From positions 32,916,216 through 32,980,215 of the forward strand of contig OX388352.1 of assembly GCA_947579665.1 (NCBI GenBank): DNA of 64,000 bases. The letters are read 5' to 3'. Below the pieces are notes generated by a model. The model was not told the DNA's origin and did no database searches. It was given only the letters and a program-made list of their open reading frames with translations. Of the stretch, positions 9,841 through 23,324 are shown piece by piece (within the stretch, counting starts at the first letter, position 1; every line of letters begins with the position of its first letter). The DNA is from Sympetrum striolatum. Lineage: Eukaryota; Arthropoda; Insecta; Odonata; Libellulidae. Both the position numbers and the translations under genes were made by a program.

Positions 9841-12056
9841 AACATTAACAATCCCCTCATCTAACATTTATGGAGGTACACGCCCACGCAACGTACCAAA
9901 TTAAAACGAATAAAAGAACCAAAAATGGTGCTCTCAATTCTAGAGTGCCAAAAAAATAAACATCTTCCTAGCACCAAAATAAAAAGAAAGAAGAGGTCGT
10001 CAAAGGAGAAGGAGCAGCAGCCATCAATCCCCAATGTACATAGCTAGATTTTAATTTAGTTTAGCCAAGTTTTAACGAGCCTTATTGCGTAATTCATGTG
10101 TGTTTCCGAGCCTTATTTAGTGTGTTATTAGCCTTACTATGGGTTCAATCTGCCTTACTGAGTATTACAGCCTATAAAGCCAGAAATGTCATTTAGGCGA
10201 AAATAAGAGAGTCTGACCAAACCACCAAGTATACTTTTCCCATCACTGGTGTTTACAGGTGCCAACACTTGACTTTGTTTTGGGTCTAAATTCTTTTAAA
10301 ATACGCTCGTGCCTAAAAACTGTTTCTACAACACATCCCGAACCAAAATACGAATGGGTCTATAGGGGGGGCAGCTGCCCCCCCCTGCCCCCCCCCCCCT
10401 GGCGACGCCCTTGGGCGGAAGGCACCCGGCAAAAACCGTTCAATGTGAAAGTGCTCATTAGCCGACATGCATTACTACCCACACCCGGTCGCAAAGGTCC
10501 TAGCCCGGTGCCGTCCTCTTCAGTCGTTGGGCGGGCTGTAACCCTGCGACCATGAGGACTATAATCCCTTCACGGCTAGTGTGAAAGGCACCATTTACTT
10601 CCATGGCTTACTACCCATGTGACCTGGATTAAAAATCGGCTATGGTTTGCTGGCCGGCCGAAACCGGTGTGCGTGTAACCAGCCTAAGTATAATATATTA
10701 TTAAATTTGATTGTCTCTGCAAACGCCGTTATATTTAGTATTTCTGTAAAGGAAAATCTTACAAAAGAGTGTGTCATGGAATTGGAGAGCACCCAAAAGT
10801 TATTCCTCCTTGATGGTGATGCTTGCTAGGCATAAGAATAAAATCTGCGTTTTGTTCTTAATTCCAGAAATGAAGATGATGGACTCAAACACCCAAATGA
10901 AGGATAAGTCCATTCGGAATTTCCCAGTCATTCTTGCATACTTGAAAGGGCCTTTTGGAGAAAGAGGACCTTACAGTCTGTCTGCATTATGCTGCGATAT
11001 GGCAAAAGTTTGAAGTTAGACACCAACTCGCGCCACTTTGAATGCAAATTGAAATTAAATATATTACGAATGTTTATGTTTGCATTCAAATAGATATTTT
11101 AAATTCTAAGCATACCCTTCACTTCTTTTTTGAATTATTTATGAAATATTGTATCCTCAAAAGTTTCAAAAAGTGATTTCTCTTTGAGAATTTAACATGA
11201 TGATCTGACAAACTTATTTAAGAATACCTTGAAATGATTTTCAGAAGGATACCTTCATTTCATACCAAGCAACATAAGAGTTTTGATAAACATAATCTAT
11301 AAGCTCAAAGCATAATATCATAGAGCTATTCCAGAATTTTATGGTTTATAGGCTTTGAATTGCCTTTTAGGTAGGATCATTGTCAATGTCTTCATTCACC
11401 TAACTCAAATTCGACCTGGGTAGACTTTAACTATCTTTGGAGTATTAGATGCATGTGCTTTTTATAATAATCTGATCAATACAAAATTTCCTATCCATTG
11501 GTTTATTTCTGCCTTAACTTGGTTTGATAGAGGACTTTTGGAGGGTAACTGCCTGCCATGTGGCCAATTTTGTTTTGTAGTATACTCATACTTTGTCCAT
11601 TACTTTTTGGCAGAAGGTTATAACTATAAATCATGATGTAAATGTAAGACTATATCTTCATTTAACTACACCTATTATTAAATAATCAAGAACATAACCC
11701 ATTAAACGTTAGAAATATCTCTTCGTAACTATTCCCTTACTTGAGATTGTCATTAACAGGCTTAATCTGGTTATTTCAATTATCTGTTAATGCTATATTT
11801 AAAATTTATAAGACTACCCAAGAAATGAAATGATCATGTATTTTGATTTCAATAAATATCAACTTATTTTGTTTGCCTCCACAATTTTTACCCCATGGTC
11901 TTCCACATTTTCATGACAGAGGTTCCTAATTTACAATTTAAGAATAATAATAACTGTAAAGTCTGCTCAGAAAGAAATACAAAGATAATATATTGCATTT
12001 ATCATAGTTTATTTCAGTCTTTTATTTATACAAGAACATACTGGATATTCCCAAGG
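9841..12056. other. 3' flank of gene unit A, G/C tract, no gene seen
   Basis: Repeated in units B and C. A G run facing C runs around 10368-10402 can form a hairpin and varies in length between copies (B about 34190-34222, C about 51456-51488). The frames at 10259-11013 are not conserved between copies and are probably chance. The rest is AT-rich without recognised features. Confidence 0.5.
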
Positions 12057-12068
12057 ATAAACAGAAGT

Positions 12069-12398
12069 GAAAAGTAGCAACAAGACTGGGATAGAAGTGG
12101 GATTGAAGTGGTATGGTAGTTAAGTGACTGAAATACCTGACTGGAGGTCTTGGATTTACATCACAATCATGTTGCTCTCATTTTCATGCTTAGCTACTGT
12201 TTCCCTTTATCAGTGAAATCCCCCTAAGCTCTCACGAACTTGTCAGGAGGTACGCTTCATGGAGGCAACAGCAACAATGAACACACACAAGCATTCCTTA
12301 AACGGAAAAGTCCGATCAGCCGGGATTCAAACCCAGGAACTTGGGGTAGGAGCAAAAGCATAGCTGGAATGCAATCCACTTGGCCACCGATGCCGGTA
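12069..12398 (-). mobile_element. tRNA-derived SINE (unit A)
   Basis: On the minus strand the element starts near CCGGCATCGGTGGCCAAG. It has an RNA polymerase III A box TGGCCAAGTGG (12386-12376), which matches the consensus fully, and a B box GGTTTGAATCC (12333-12323) with one mismatch. The A-to-B spacing and the A box suit a Leu/Ser-type tRNA ancestor with a long variable arm. A 12-bp inverted repeat flanks it (12057-12068, 12399-12410). It lies just beyond the probable 3' end of the CLIP-like gene. Confidence 0.65.
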
Positions 12399-12405
12399 AC
12401 TTCTG

Positions 12406-12411
12406 TTTATT
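12406..12411 (-). terminator. Candidate poly(A) signal of CLIP-like copy A
   Basis: AATAAA on the minus strand, about 165 nt past the stop codon at 12576. Conserved at 36233-36238 (B) and 53497-53502 (C). Confidence 0.45.
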
Positions 12412-13501
12412 CTTAGGGTTTTCAGGTCCACTTCTGTAAGTACTGATTTACCAATCTTTCCCTTTCATAAACCATTTTGATATTAATTTCTCCAAAAGGC
12501 TAAAATATATTCTATTTTTTATAATTATGTCATAATAAGTATACATCAGGATCACATCATTAAGTCAGATAGGGGTTAGTTTGATAGAAGCCTACAGAGC
12601 TTGTCTGCATTTACATCAAGTAACGTGACATTTTTAGGAAGAACCATGATACCATGTCCAGGTTTGCATTTAAAGTAACGCTTTCCATTAACGACTCCGT
12701 CATGCTTTCCTTTTTGTTCCTTCATTTCTAACCCAAACCAATATCCTTCAGCAAACTCCACCTGTCCTATATATCTTACAACTCCTATAATAAAAATAAA
12801 GCGATGTTTTACATAACTTCTGATTGATGTATTTGTCATCTATATTTCAAGAACAATGCAAATAGTCACCTAATTTATGGCAGTACAGGATGGTCATGCC
12901 CAACAATGAAGCAAAATCATTTCTTCCACTAGAGAGGATATATGGATGAGCATTTTCTCTACTCAGAGATTGGTTTGCAGAAAGACTGCGAAGAAGAGAA
13001 GACCTTTTTCCTTCGTTAGGTGCACTTAAGGATTGAGATCTGGATAAAGCATATCCTTTTCTCCATTTATGAACAAGGTTTTCTTTCCCATGACAAAACT
13101 GCTTAAAAACTGCTAGATTTCTGAAGTACAAAATAAAGCACAACAATAAAAATGCTACATATTTAAAAAGGAAATAACGCTAAAATTTTCACAGGTTGAA
13201 ATGTAATAAAAAGAACTTTATTACCATAACTGATAAGATTGAGAAGTCAAACTAATCTAAAAGGAAATAAATACTTAACCCTGCAGACATTTGTTCATTA
13301 TAATATATTTAATTTTCTAAACTAAATCATCAACTTGTGACCGATCAAGTACACTATGCCTATCCTTGAGATAAAATCATATCCTCCAACTTTTGATGCA
13401 AGCAAGAATGTGTTAAAAAGAAAAATTAAGAAAACTATAACATAATAGTATTTTTAAAAGAACTTCCACATCTTAGGTCATTTTACACATTTAACCTTTA
13501 G

Positions 13502-13627
13502 ATGCTCAAGGAGAATAACTTAAGCCAATAAATCAGCTCCTTGAGCATTTATGAGATACTAACCCACTAGGAGTTGAACTGGGAACTACTTTTACGAAAG
13601 AAAGTCATGCTACCTACTACACAATCA
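13502..13627 (-). repeat. Hairpin plus tRNA-like remnant in intron 8 (copy A)
   Basis: A 12-bp inverted repeat (13502-13513 with 13537-13548, ATGCTCAAGGAG type) adjoins a segment that on the minus strand carries a B-box-like AGTTCAACTCC and an imperfect A-box-like TAGTAGGTAGC. It could be a worn SINE. Repeated at 37330-37455 and 54594-54719. Confidence 0.35.
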
Positions 13628-15726
13628 GTTAATTGTGACAATTTTGCCTCCTACAAAAATGCTGTACATACTTCTTCAAGATATGTTTTTTTTTTAAGTT
13701 TTGAAATATACATATTCAAAACAGTTATATTCTTACCCTTTTAAGTATTTCTATAATACCCTATTACACTTATATTACACTAATTCCAGCCTGACCTCAT
13801 AAACAGAGAGAATGAAATAGGTCAATAATTATGTTCATAGAGTATTTTAAGTTTTACTTTGAAATGATAACATTTATGGGAGAAATAATGGATTTCAAAA
13901 TATGTATAAAAATATTTTGACTAGCAGATGGCATAAATAATATAGAAAATTTTAAATCCTAACACATGGAATTGAGCAGGCAAAGATTAAGAAGTAAACA
14001 GAGTGAATAATACAAAAATTAATGAAAATAGCAAATAATATAGAGCAACGTCATCCACTCGATACTAAAAGAAGCTCATGAGCTGAAAGGATTCTTTAGA
14101 ATATACATAAAAAGTACATTTTATGCCCATCTGTCCCTATATTCCGAGAGAAAAAATTACACATTTACTATGCTGATTTTGATAGATTATTGAAACAGAT
14201 AAATGCTCACCTTAAAAGCTTTGAAGCCAAAATAAAAAGACCTCTGTAAGGAGGACACTCAAAATAGCGGATCCCTTCAACCATTCCATCATGACGGTCA
14301 CTTGCCTCTTTCTCTAGTTCAATTCCAACCCAATAACCAGAAGCAAATTCTGTTTTACCAATGAACCTGATTATTCCAATTTGAGTTTTGTTATTTCTAT
14401 TAAAAGGAACTTGGTCACCAACTTTCAGTCCTCTGTATTCATAACCCTCAATGATACCTGCAAATAAAGTAATAATGAAAATGAAAGAAGATATGTGGGT
14501 GTGTATATTGTTGTACTTAATGGAGAGTATGCAGAACATAGAAGTGAAAGAGCCAAGAAAATGTAGCAACTGCAGTTATGAGAATCAGAGATTTGAGAAG
14601 TTAGTCTACGGATAAAGAGACAGTTTATCACATTCAAAATTTAAAGCTAGTACCAAGAGAATTGTGACCAACAGGGTTGCTTATTAAGAATATCTAGTAC
14701 TTTTCAAAGCCAAAAAGTTTATTTTTCCCGGTTGAATTATCTGTTCTATAAAAAGTGGGTATTTTAAAGATGGTGCAAGTAAAGGATCACAATTAATGCA
14801 TCCATGCAAAACAATATGAATAGTAGAGAAATAGATGAAAAACAGGCCAGTTTTGAATCTTCTATCAAAGCATAAAATAAGTAGGATAAATAATAAAGGA
14901 TATTCATAGTTAAGATCGCAACTAATCTGATAGACACAAAAACTGTTTAAGTTTACAAGCCTATGATGGAGCATGAAGAAGGAGTCTGTTAAAAGTATAA
15001 TTGAAATTTAATAGGAACTATGTAAGTTCATATAATATCACATTTCACAAATAATTAAATATATTCTTAGGTACATACAAAATCAAGTTACATCCTACTA
15101 CCTTTATTCAATTTAACTTTTTTTAGGAAGAAACAAATTCTCTTCAATTTAAATCATTAACAATTCCTGTATTTCCTGTATACCTTGGCCTCTCAATGAT
15201 AAAAGTCTTCACAACATCAAATAAGCCTATTGAATGAAAAATAATGCAAAGTTTGAGACCTAGTACTCCCAAAAAATATATATGGGGACTCAATGGATTA
15301 AAGATCCTGATGCTCATTCCTTTTGATTAACTGACTCATGCTGAAGGTTATTATGAGTTGGGAGTGCCTATCAAGTAATAATCTGTACAGAATCTGAGGG
15401 GAATAAAATATTCCATCTTCCTCAAAATTAGTGCATAGAATACAAATTGAAAGTTTACTCTAGGGGCATATAATTCTAGGTAAAGACAAAAAAGAGCTCC
15501 AGTGCTTCATTTAGGCAAGGTACCAGAAGCACAACAAAAGCCAAAATACCAAAAGGAAGTGCATAAAAGAGAACAGTTCAATTATTGAAAATTGCCATAT
15601 TTTTACTAGGGAAAACAAACTTTTGCTGGTTAATTTGGCTACTATCTCAATTTGCATGACTTTTTCAGATATGTAGCAACCCTGGAAAAAGATCCACAAT
15701 CTCATAACAAAATTCTCCTTTCTTAA

Positions 15727-18700
15727 CCCTTAACCAGTGACGTGCAGTTTTTGTCACACTACCAGTGACGTGCGGTCTGGGAGACCGCAATTTTTTAAAT
15801 ATTTTTAAAGTTACTAAATGACACATTTAACAAAGTTTTAAAGCCTTAATAAACTAATCAGTTATTCAATAATTTGAATTCAAATTTAATTTTATGTTAA
15901 TATGAACAAAATTTCAATTATTAATCATTTTACGAAGATAGTCAAAAATTTGAATGAAAAAAACATATCCTATCAAAATAATCTCGCATATTAAAAATCA
16001 GGTGCCTATTTTTGTAGCAAAGCCTTTAATGTATTTTTGGGGTGATAATTGATAAAACGTTCTTGAAAAATATTTCATTTATTGTGTTTTTCATGGATTT
16101 TGCAAACGTTCGATATTACATTTTTCGTGAAAAATGTCCTACCCGTCCATAGAAGCACAGCTCTTGCAAATTTTTTTTTGTGCATTATAAAAAAAACTGG
16201 TTGTCTACATTTGGACCAACAGAAGGAGGTTTTTCGTTTTTTCATGGAGGGCAAAGTCGGCAAATCTTCCGCTTCTCTAGTTTATCTTCGAAATTTTGAG
16301 GTTTTTCAATTGTTAGGTTCAGAATTCGGCCTATATTGGCTCTTAATTGTGTGGGAATCTTGCTGTTTGACATTATCCTCTTTAATTGTGGCCTTACTAA
16401 CTCCGCTGCAATGCATTTAATAAAATCGTACCTATTCAGATACTTCTTGTCTTTTAGAGACTGCTGGAACACAAAAGAATTCACCAATGAAATGTCTAAA
16501 ATCCCTAAGAAACACTGCCATTGGCCATCTCCTTGTTCTTCGACTAGATGAGTAGCTGCTGCACATTTTATGTAGTGTATCTACTCCACCCTTGGTTGAA
16601 TTATAGTAAGCTATAATTTCAGGTTTCATTGTCACGTCATCAGTGCTCTCTGTGGTGCATTGACGACAGCAACCTAAGAGTCCTGTTTCTCTTTGGCACA
16701 TGAGGAACTAGAGTCATGTTGCCGTATATCCATACAACGAGGACCCTTTTGTGCCTTCTTTTGAAGGCCCGAACTCATTGGATATTTCCCTTTAATGTTT
16801 TCTTATAGTCCCGACATAGGTCAGTCCTTTCATCCTCAGCTTCTAAACCAGTTCAATTGAAGTGAACCAATTATCAGCTGTAATATTTCAATTGGAATGA
16901 AATATTGGCTCAGTGAGACGCGGAACTGATTGCGTAGGTTTCGAAGTCTTTTTGTCTTCCTCTGACAGACCTTTTCCGTTGGTACTTTTTCCGGCATACA
17001 AATAGGCATTATACAAATAGCTATTCGATGTATCCGTCAAACACATCATTTTGAGGCCATACTTAGCTGGCTTACACGGGATGTACATTTTAAATCGGCA
17101 CCGACCCCTGAAGGCAATTAACATTTCGTCAATACAAGTTGTTGTGCCCAGTGAATAGCAACAATGAGAATTTTTTACGAAATGATTTAACAAATCAGAA
17201 ATTGGTGCAACTGGGTCACTTTCGTACCGGACGATTCGGTCTTCATGGTTATCAAACCGAAGACATAAAAGGAGAACAGCAAATCGTTGTCCATACATTA
17301 CTAAACGAAAAATTTCCTTTCCCATGCCATCTGCAGCAAAAGTACTACTAATATTTTCATCGTTAGATTTAAATATTGCCAAATATATTAATAACTCAAG
17401 TAAAGCTCATAATTCAACATAATCTAAGTCTTGGATTTCTGGCCAACTCTGGTATACTTTTCTCATAACTCCTGAAGTTTGACATTTTTCCAACACAAAA
17501 TCAAATTTATTATATCGTCGTCAAAAATAAGCGACCAAAAATGGAGAGGTTGCAGTTCCCTATCTAGAGGTACAACAGATTGCTTCAAACCTGGTTTTTC
17601 CGCGACAATGTTATGCAGACGAGTGTAAACGTTTCTCTTTGGCTCTTTAGAACTCCTTTTATAGAGATTTTTTCCAAAATAATATCCAACTTTCTTAGAA
17701 ATCGGATTCACTGAAACACTTACTTCCTCATCATCGTCTTCTTCATTCTCGTCGGAATCCGAATTGTGACCACTAACAATAATATTATCCTCCTCAATCT
17801 CACTTTCCACTTCACTCTCATCTTCCCTCAAGTATTCCATAACTTGCTCCTCAAAATCAGGAGCGTCCTGTCTTAGTATTTGAGAGGGACCGGGTTTATC
17901 ACTCATGCTTGTAGTCTTGTAGTCTTTGACGAGTACTTATGTCGCTCTGAAAATTGAGAAAATGTCATCAGTAGATATTAGTAGATTACTTGTACAGGAA
18001 AATATTTTGATTCCACGGAATAGCGCAGGAAGAAGTTTACCTGACGAATGACAATGATGATCACAAGGCAATTATGTAAATATTGCACCGGGAAGACAAC
18101 GTTATTCAAGAACAGTAGAAAATTTTCCTCCGTACTAGCTCCGTATATGATGATCGCTCATCAGCAGATAATAAGTTAGCTGCTCTTATTTTCCCAGGCA
18201 ATTGGTTTTCCTGCCGCCATATTTACAAATTATTTTATTTGCAAATTATTATATCCGAGAAATACGTTTTCTTTCACATCTGGTCATGTACTGCTCGAAC
18301 ATTCGCCTCGGGTTTTCCCCAGGATCACTCCACCCTTTCCATTGGGGTCCATATTCCGCTGACAGTATGCTTCACTAAAGGTCATTCATCCCAGGCTAGG
18401 CACAAATGAGGAGTGGCAACAAAGAGAAATTCTCGCAGGATTTCGATATTCTGAGTTTGCCGCCACTTCGGTCGCATCCGTAGTAAGTGACATTCTAGTG
18501 TCAGAATCACAGCGAAATATAAAGATGAAAAATTCGGTTCCATACACATAAGGTGTTTTAATGCAAGTATGATATAATATTTTTCCAAAAAGATTTTTAT
18601 TGTTGGAGTTGATATTATAAAATAACCAAAACAATCAGTATTCTTGAGGACGACCTCAACATTAGCCTACTGTCATAAAATCCATATATTTTGCCTAATT

Positions 18701-19038
18701 TATGCTTTTCAAATAGTAAAAACAAAGAAATGTTAAAATAATAAACAAATGTAATAAATAAAGTTGAATTTTGTAAGCCTCCGTAATAATATTCACCCAT
18801 ATTACGAATTGAGTTTTCCCGAATTAGTGACGTGCGGTCTCTCAGACCGCGCATGAAATTAAATCGCAACTTAATGGAAATACAAGTAAGATAAATGAAA
18901 TTCGATGAATTCTATATACTACGTAAAGGTATTTAAGAAGGTACCATAAATAACAGATTTGTTAAAAATCAAATAATTTTTTTATTCACAATAAAAAAAT
19001 CGCTGCGGTCTCTCAGACCGCACGTCACTGGTTAAGGG
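15727..19038 (-). mobile_element. piggyBac-superfamily transposon, unit A only
   Basis: Flanked by TTAA (15723-15726, 19039-19042), with terminal inverted repeats CCCTTAACCAGTGACGTGC / GCACGTCACTGGTTAAGGG. The empty site is intact in copies B (near 40528) and C (near 57792) as a single TTAA. Subterminal copies of a palindrome, GCGGTCTCTCAGACCGC or variants, lie near 15771, 18836 and 19003, and may be transposase-binding sites. The 3312-bp element sits in intron 7 of copy A on the same strand as the gene, and carries a broken transposase. Confidence 0.92.
16120..17906 (-). pseudogene. piggyBac-like transposase, frameshifted
   Basis: The N-terminal part starts at 17906 (MSDKPGPSQ) and is rich in Asp/Glu, as usual in this family. 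The DDD core is recognisable: CIDEMLIAFRGRCRFKMY (first Asp near 17130), LTDTSNSYLYNAYLYAGK (second Asp) and NSTKGGVDTLHKMCSSYSSS (third Asp, near 16590). The C-terminal Cys-rich region is present as RKICRLCPP ... CWSKCRQPV. Frames break at about 17460-17390, 16890-16700, 16490-16430 and 16250, so no active enzyme is expected. The overall plan resembles PGBD4-like proteins. Confidence 0.85.
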
Positions 19039-21940
19039 TTAAGCCAACAAGATGATAAAACCCTGTTTCTTAAATTCCCATATTGGTAAAATTCAACTTC
19101 CAAATGCAGAATTTATAGTTGCTCGATGAAATTCTTAGTTACTGCCTTCAATCATAGCTAACAAAGAATATCTTTCAAAATGGAAATAGATGCACAATAA
19201 TGGAAATAGATTAATATTTATGGTTCATAAAATGAAAGTAGCTAGATACTAATAAAATCACTTCCTTTCAAAAAATTACACAAGTCACCTACCACAGCAT
19301 ACTTTAGATGTTATCCTTGAAACATCCACCTTCCTATGGTTTATTTGAACTTTTGAAAGACTTTGGAATGATGTTGATTCCTTAGGACAAGGAATTTTAT
19401 CAACTCTACAGACTTTGCTGACAGGCACAAATACACCTAAAAATAAGGAATTGTACTGTAGTTATAATGAAGTGCTATACTCGGATATTTAAAAGAATAT
19501 AATAATTCATGTGTATAGATTAAATTAAATTAAAATTATAGTTGAACCTTGTACACTAATTTAATTACCATATTCTACAGCATATAAAATGCAATACAGT
19601 AGGCCTCACAGAAAATGAAAAATTTTCTCACTGTGCACAGCACTGCAACAACTTAAGATCTTCCTTTCAGCTGTTACATTTTAGAAAAATCAAACAGATG
19701 GCACAATAATTGATAAGATTACAAATAATGTAATTGTTTTAAAAAATATTTAACCTAATATACGACTACAGGTGAAAATCCAATTTAAAATTGAATAATA
19801 AATATTATATATAGTATTATATAGGTAAATACAATTTATGTAAATATAAAGTCAAGGTAGGTATTCCTGACCAATTGGAGTAAAAAAATAGGATTCAGTG
19901 TTGAACTTTAACCCATTGAGGTTGTAATATTATCATATAAGATGAAGAAAATCTTTAAAGCTGTAAAATATGGTAGTTTTTGACAACTGTTTGTCATCTG
20001 AAATGTTCATAAGCAAGGTGAGTCATAGGAATCAATGGAGAGTAATCCATTCCTGGGCTCAAAATGATTATTTATGAAAACGTTTGCTCTATGAATTTGA
20101 GTATATTTCATTCCACATACTACCACATTACTACTATTACTCTCCTAGTCAATACCCCATGAGCTTCTCAAATAGTACACAAAGCCATATTATGCCAGGC
20201 CACAACCAATAACACTGCACTGTGAAACAGGTAGATAATGTGTAATAAATATTTACATGGTTTTTAATTTTTTTAAATTTAAACCAGTTAAGTAAGAAAT
20301 TAGTTTCTATCACAGACTTCAAACCTAGCAGAAAACCTTTGTTAACAACTAGTATGCTCATTGCTAGATACATTGCTCCTTGCCAAACAGTAGTGTTGTG
20401 GAGCGGGAATGCGTGTGAAGCGTTCTCACACTGGTTTTCCACAGTAAAAAAATAGCCAATTTATTGCTAAATATTGATTTGGTATAAAGGACTCAGCATA
20501 ATTCAGCGAGCTCAGATACATTCTAAATCTATGCTTTTGGCTATTGTAGGCATTCTAGGAAATCATATAAATATGACTCTCTTTATAATTCAACAAATAA
20601 ATTTAGCGTTCCCACACTGGAAAATTTGCCACTATACCACTGTTGACAAAGATGCTCTTTGTTCAGAAATGGACTTCTTTAGGATTAGAGACATTGATCA
20701 ATTAAGGATCCACTGCAATTTATATAATTCATCCCTGATATGATTATTATTTATAAGAAATATTAAGGATGTGGTTGATATTATACAATAAGCTTATGCA
20801 GTGTTTTTTATCTATAAAATCAGTCAACAGCAAAGCAAGAAATGAAAACAACAGAGAATTATAAAATTAAATAAACCTTATTCAAATATCATAGTCAAAT
20901 AAATCCTGAGTGAAATATATCAATGTTATGAAGAAGTATGATATTTTTAAGACATATTTGAAAACAAGAATATTACAATATCAGAACAGGATAAAAATAT
21001 TATACTGAAAATAAACTTTAAACATATGTAAAGCTCTTTATGGTCAATACTTAAGAGGGTAAAACCAGCTAAGACACAGGAGGAGACTAGTTTGTTTTCA
21101 TATAAAAAATTGAATGCCCTATTTATTAGCACTTGATGCATTACATAAAATGCTAAATCACTTTAAATAAGTCTGCCTAGAAACATTTACCCTTGTTAGG
21201 TGGACAATTAAAATATGTCACTCCATGTACTGAGCCATCATTTCTTCCTTGGCTATCATGGAGTTCAACACCAGCCCATAATCCAGAAGCAAATTCAGTA
21301 GTGCCACAGAATCTGCATTAATACAAGAATATTTACAGAAATATTCATTCCATTAGCAGAGCTAAAAGATATTTCAATCGCCTTTCTAATAAATGGAAAA
21401 TTCCTTAAAAATAGTAGATGAATTTCAATATGAACTGAACTATTTATAGTAGTTGCCCTGCGTAAACATTTTGCTCACAAGTGAATGCAATGCAAAATGC
21501 AAGAAAGCAGTACCAATATATTTTCAACGAGGTAAGGAACACAGGTATGTTTACATACAAAACATTGTTATCAAAAAGTTAAAAGTAAAATTTGTGCACA
21601 AAGAAACATCAGTCTTATAAAACCTCCTAAAACACAACATGATACCAGTCTGAAATTTTGATCTAAAATAATTCCAGGTAATAATAATTAATAAATATGC
21701 CATGGAATTCAGAATAGGAAAAATGTATAATAAGTTTACTTTTTACGTGATTCTACACCTTACTTCTTTAATAAATTTTTATTCAAAGTTATAAGAGTAC
21801 AAGTCCTTGATAATCTTCATCATTATAAAGGCTCAAGATAATAGGTTTTGATGGGTGACTTAGAGTTGAATTTAATGAATTTTAAGTTTAAGTTGAATTG
21901 TTTGGTTTGAGATTGGCCACCATAAATTTAAAATCTCATA

Positions 21941-23058
21941 TATATATGCTTTGTCTTCTTTTAAAACAAAACACATCATCACCAAGCTTGATGTAGCAAC
22001 ATGTATGGCAAATTGGTATTCAACATCCCCCCTCAATTTGACAATATTCCAATGAACCATTGATTGAATACAAAACATTTCTATTCTAACAAACACAATT
22101 GTCTCAAACATTATAATTAACCTTGGATCAGGTTACTCACACAAACTAAATTTAAGTTATCTCTTAATTTACAAAAAAGTGTAGTTCCAAGAGGCTTAGT
22201 GAACAGATCAGCCTTTTGATCTTCTGATGGCACATATTTAACTTCAAAGATTTCTTTCTGTTTAAGATCACATAAAAAATAATATTTCACTTCAATGTGT
22301 TTCATTCTCCGGTATCTATGTTTTGACAACAAGTGAATACAGGACTGATTGTCCTCAAACAAGGTAATTGGCATCCTGATATCAATATTGCTGGTTTGCA
22401 TTCTGACATATTAAATCTACTCAACATATCTTCCATGTACTTTCTTTGAGAAAGATACATGCCTGTATCATCTCTGTCAATCTTAATCCCCAAATAGAAC
22501 TTTAATTTTCCAAGATCAGTCATTTTGAACCTTTCCATCAATTTCCTTTTTACACACATTAAGTCTACATCATTGCTACATGCAATAAGCAAATCATCAA
22601 CATATAGTAGTACATAAGTGAGCATAGTTCCCTTACTGCATATATAAAGACATTTATCATATTTTGACTGAACAAAGCCAAGGCTTTGAACATACTTATC
22701 AAAACAACAATTCCATTCCTTGGGGGCTTGTTTTAGTCGATACAGTGGTTTTTGAAGCTTACATACCAGGTTTCTTTGAATAGAAACTCCTGGAGGTGGT
22801 TGCATAAATATTTCATCATGTAAATTACCTTGGAGAAAGGCATTCTTCACATCAATTTGACTTACAACTAAATTTTATGATTAATGACAGATAGTAAAAT
22901 TCCAACTGTAGTCATTCGGGCAACAGGAGCATATGTCTCTTCATAGTCAAGTCCGTGTCTTTGAGCACAGCCTCTGACAACTAGTCTTGCTTTGTATCTT
23001 GTAATTTCTCCATGTTCATTTTTCTTCAAACTGAAGACCCATTTTGAATCTATGGCTT
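21941..23058 (-). mobile_element. copia fragment in intron 5 of copy A
   Basis: The fragment starts inside the 3' LTR at its TATATA motif and ends inside the RT region after the codons for SKWVFSL. It is intact across RNase H remnant, RT palm (22850-22302, PLYRLKQAPKEWN and YVDDLLIAC) and part of RT. There are no target duplications. Copy C shows the uninterrupted site at 60691-60777, and those 87 or so bases are missing here, replaced by the fragment. A short CTTT overlap at the right edge suggests microhomology. Because the LTR is cut at its TATA motif, its AATAAA signal is gone. Confidence 0.85.
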
Positions 23059-23286
23059 TGATTTTACATCATAAATTGGCAATGCTGAGTATTTTACATT
23101 CAGATTTGTGAGAACCTCAGGGAAATTTTTAATGCCCTTACGGTATATATCTGTTTGGACAAATGTCTTTACAGCTTACTACCGATAATTAACTAATGTC
23201 AGTACACTGGAAGCATAATAAATGTGAATCAGCTCATTTTAAAGCATGATGGGATTGATGACATCAGAGATGGGCAATCATTCAAC

Positions 23287-23288
<2 letters not shown>

Positions 23289-23319
<31 letters not shown>
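23289..23319. repeat. (AT)n microsatellite, intron 5 copy A
   Basis: About 31 bp of alternating AT; the same locus in copy C (61012-61104) is about three times longer. Confidence 0.9.

Positions 23320-23324
<5 letters not shown>

Noticed and set aside
9670..9867. Minus-strand 65-codon frame conserved in all three units
   Set aside because: It is antisense to the LINE-like fragment, whose plus-strand reading makes better sense; conservation reflects recent duplication.
10259..10555. Possible gene with a Pro-rich stretch
   Set aside because: The Pro run is a C tract of varying length; the frame breaks in the B and C counterparts.
12250..12400. Functional tRNA gene
   Set aside because: A and B boxes are present, but the acceptor stem cannot be closed and the sequence continues as a longer repeated element, so SINE is the better call.
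20149..20743. Open frames on both strands in intron 6, repeated in B and C
   Set aside because: They lie within an intron of the CLIP-like gene, have no recognised family, and their similarity is explained by duplication.
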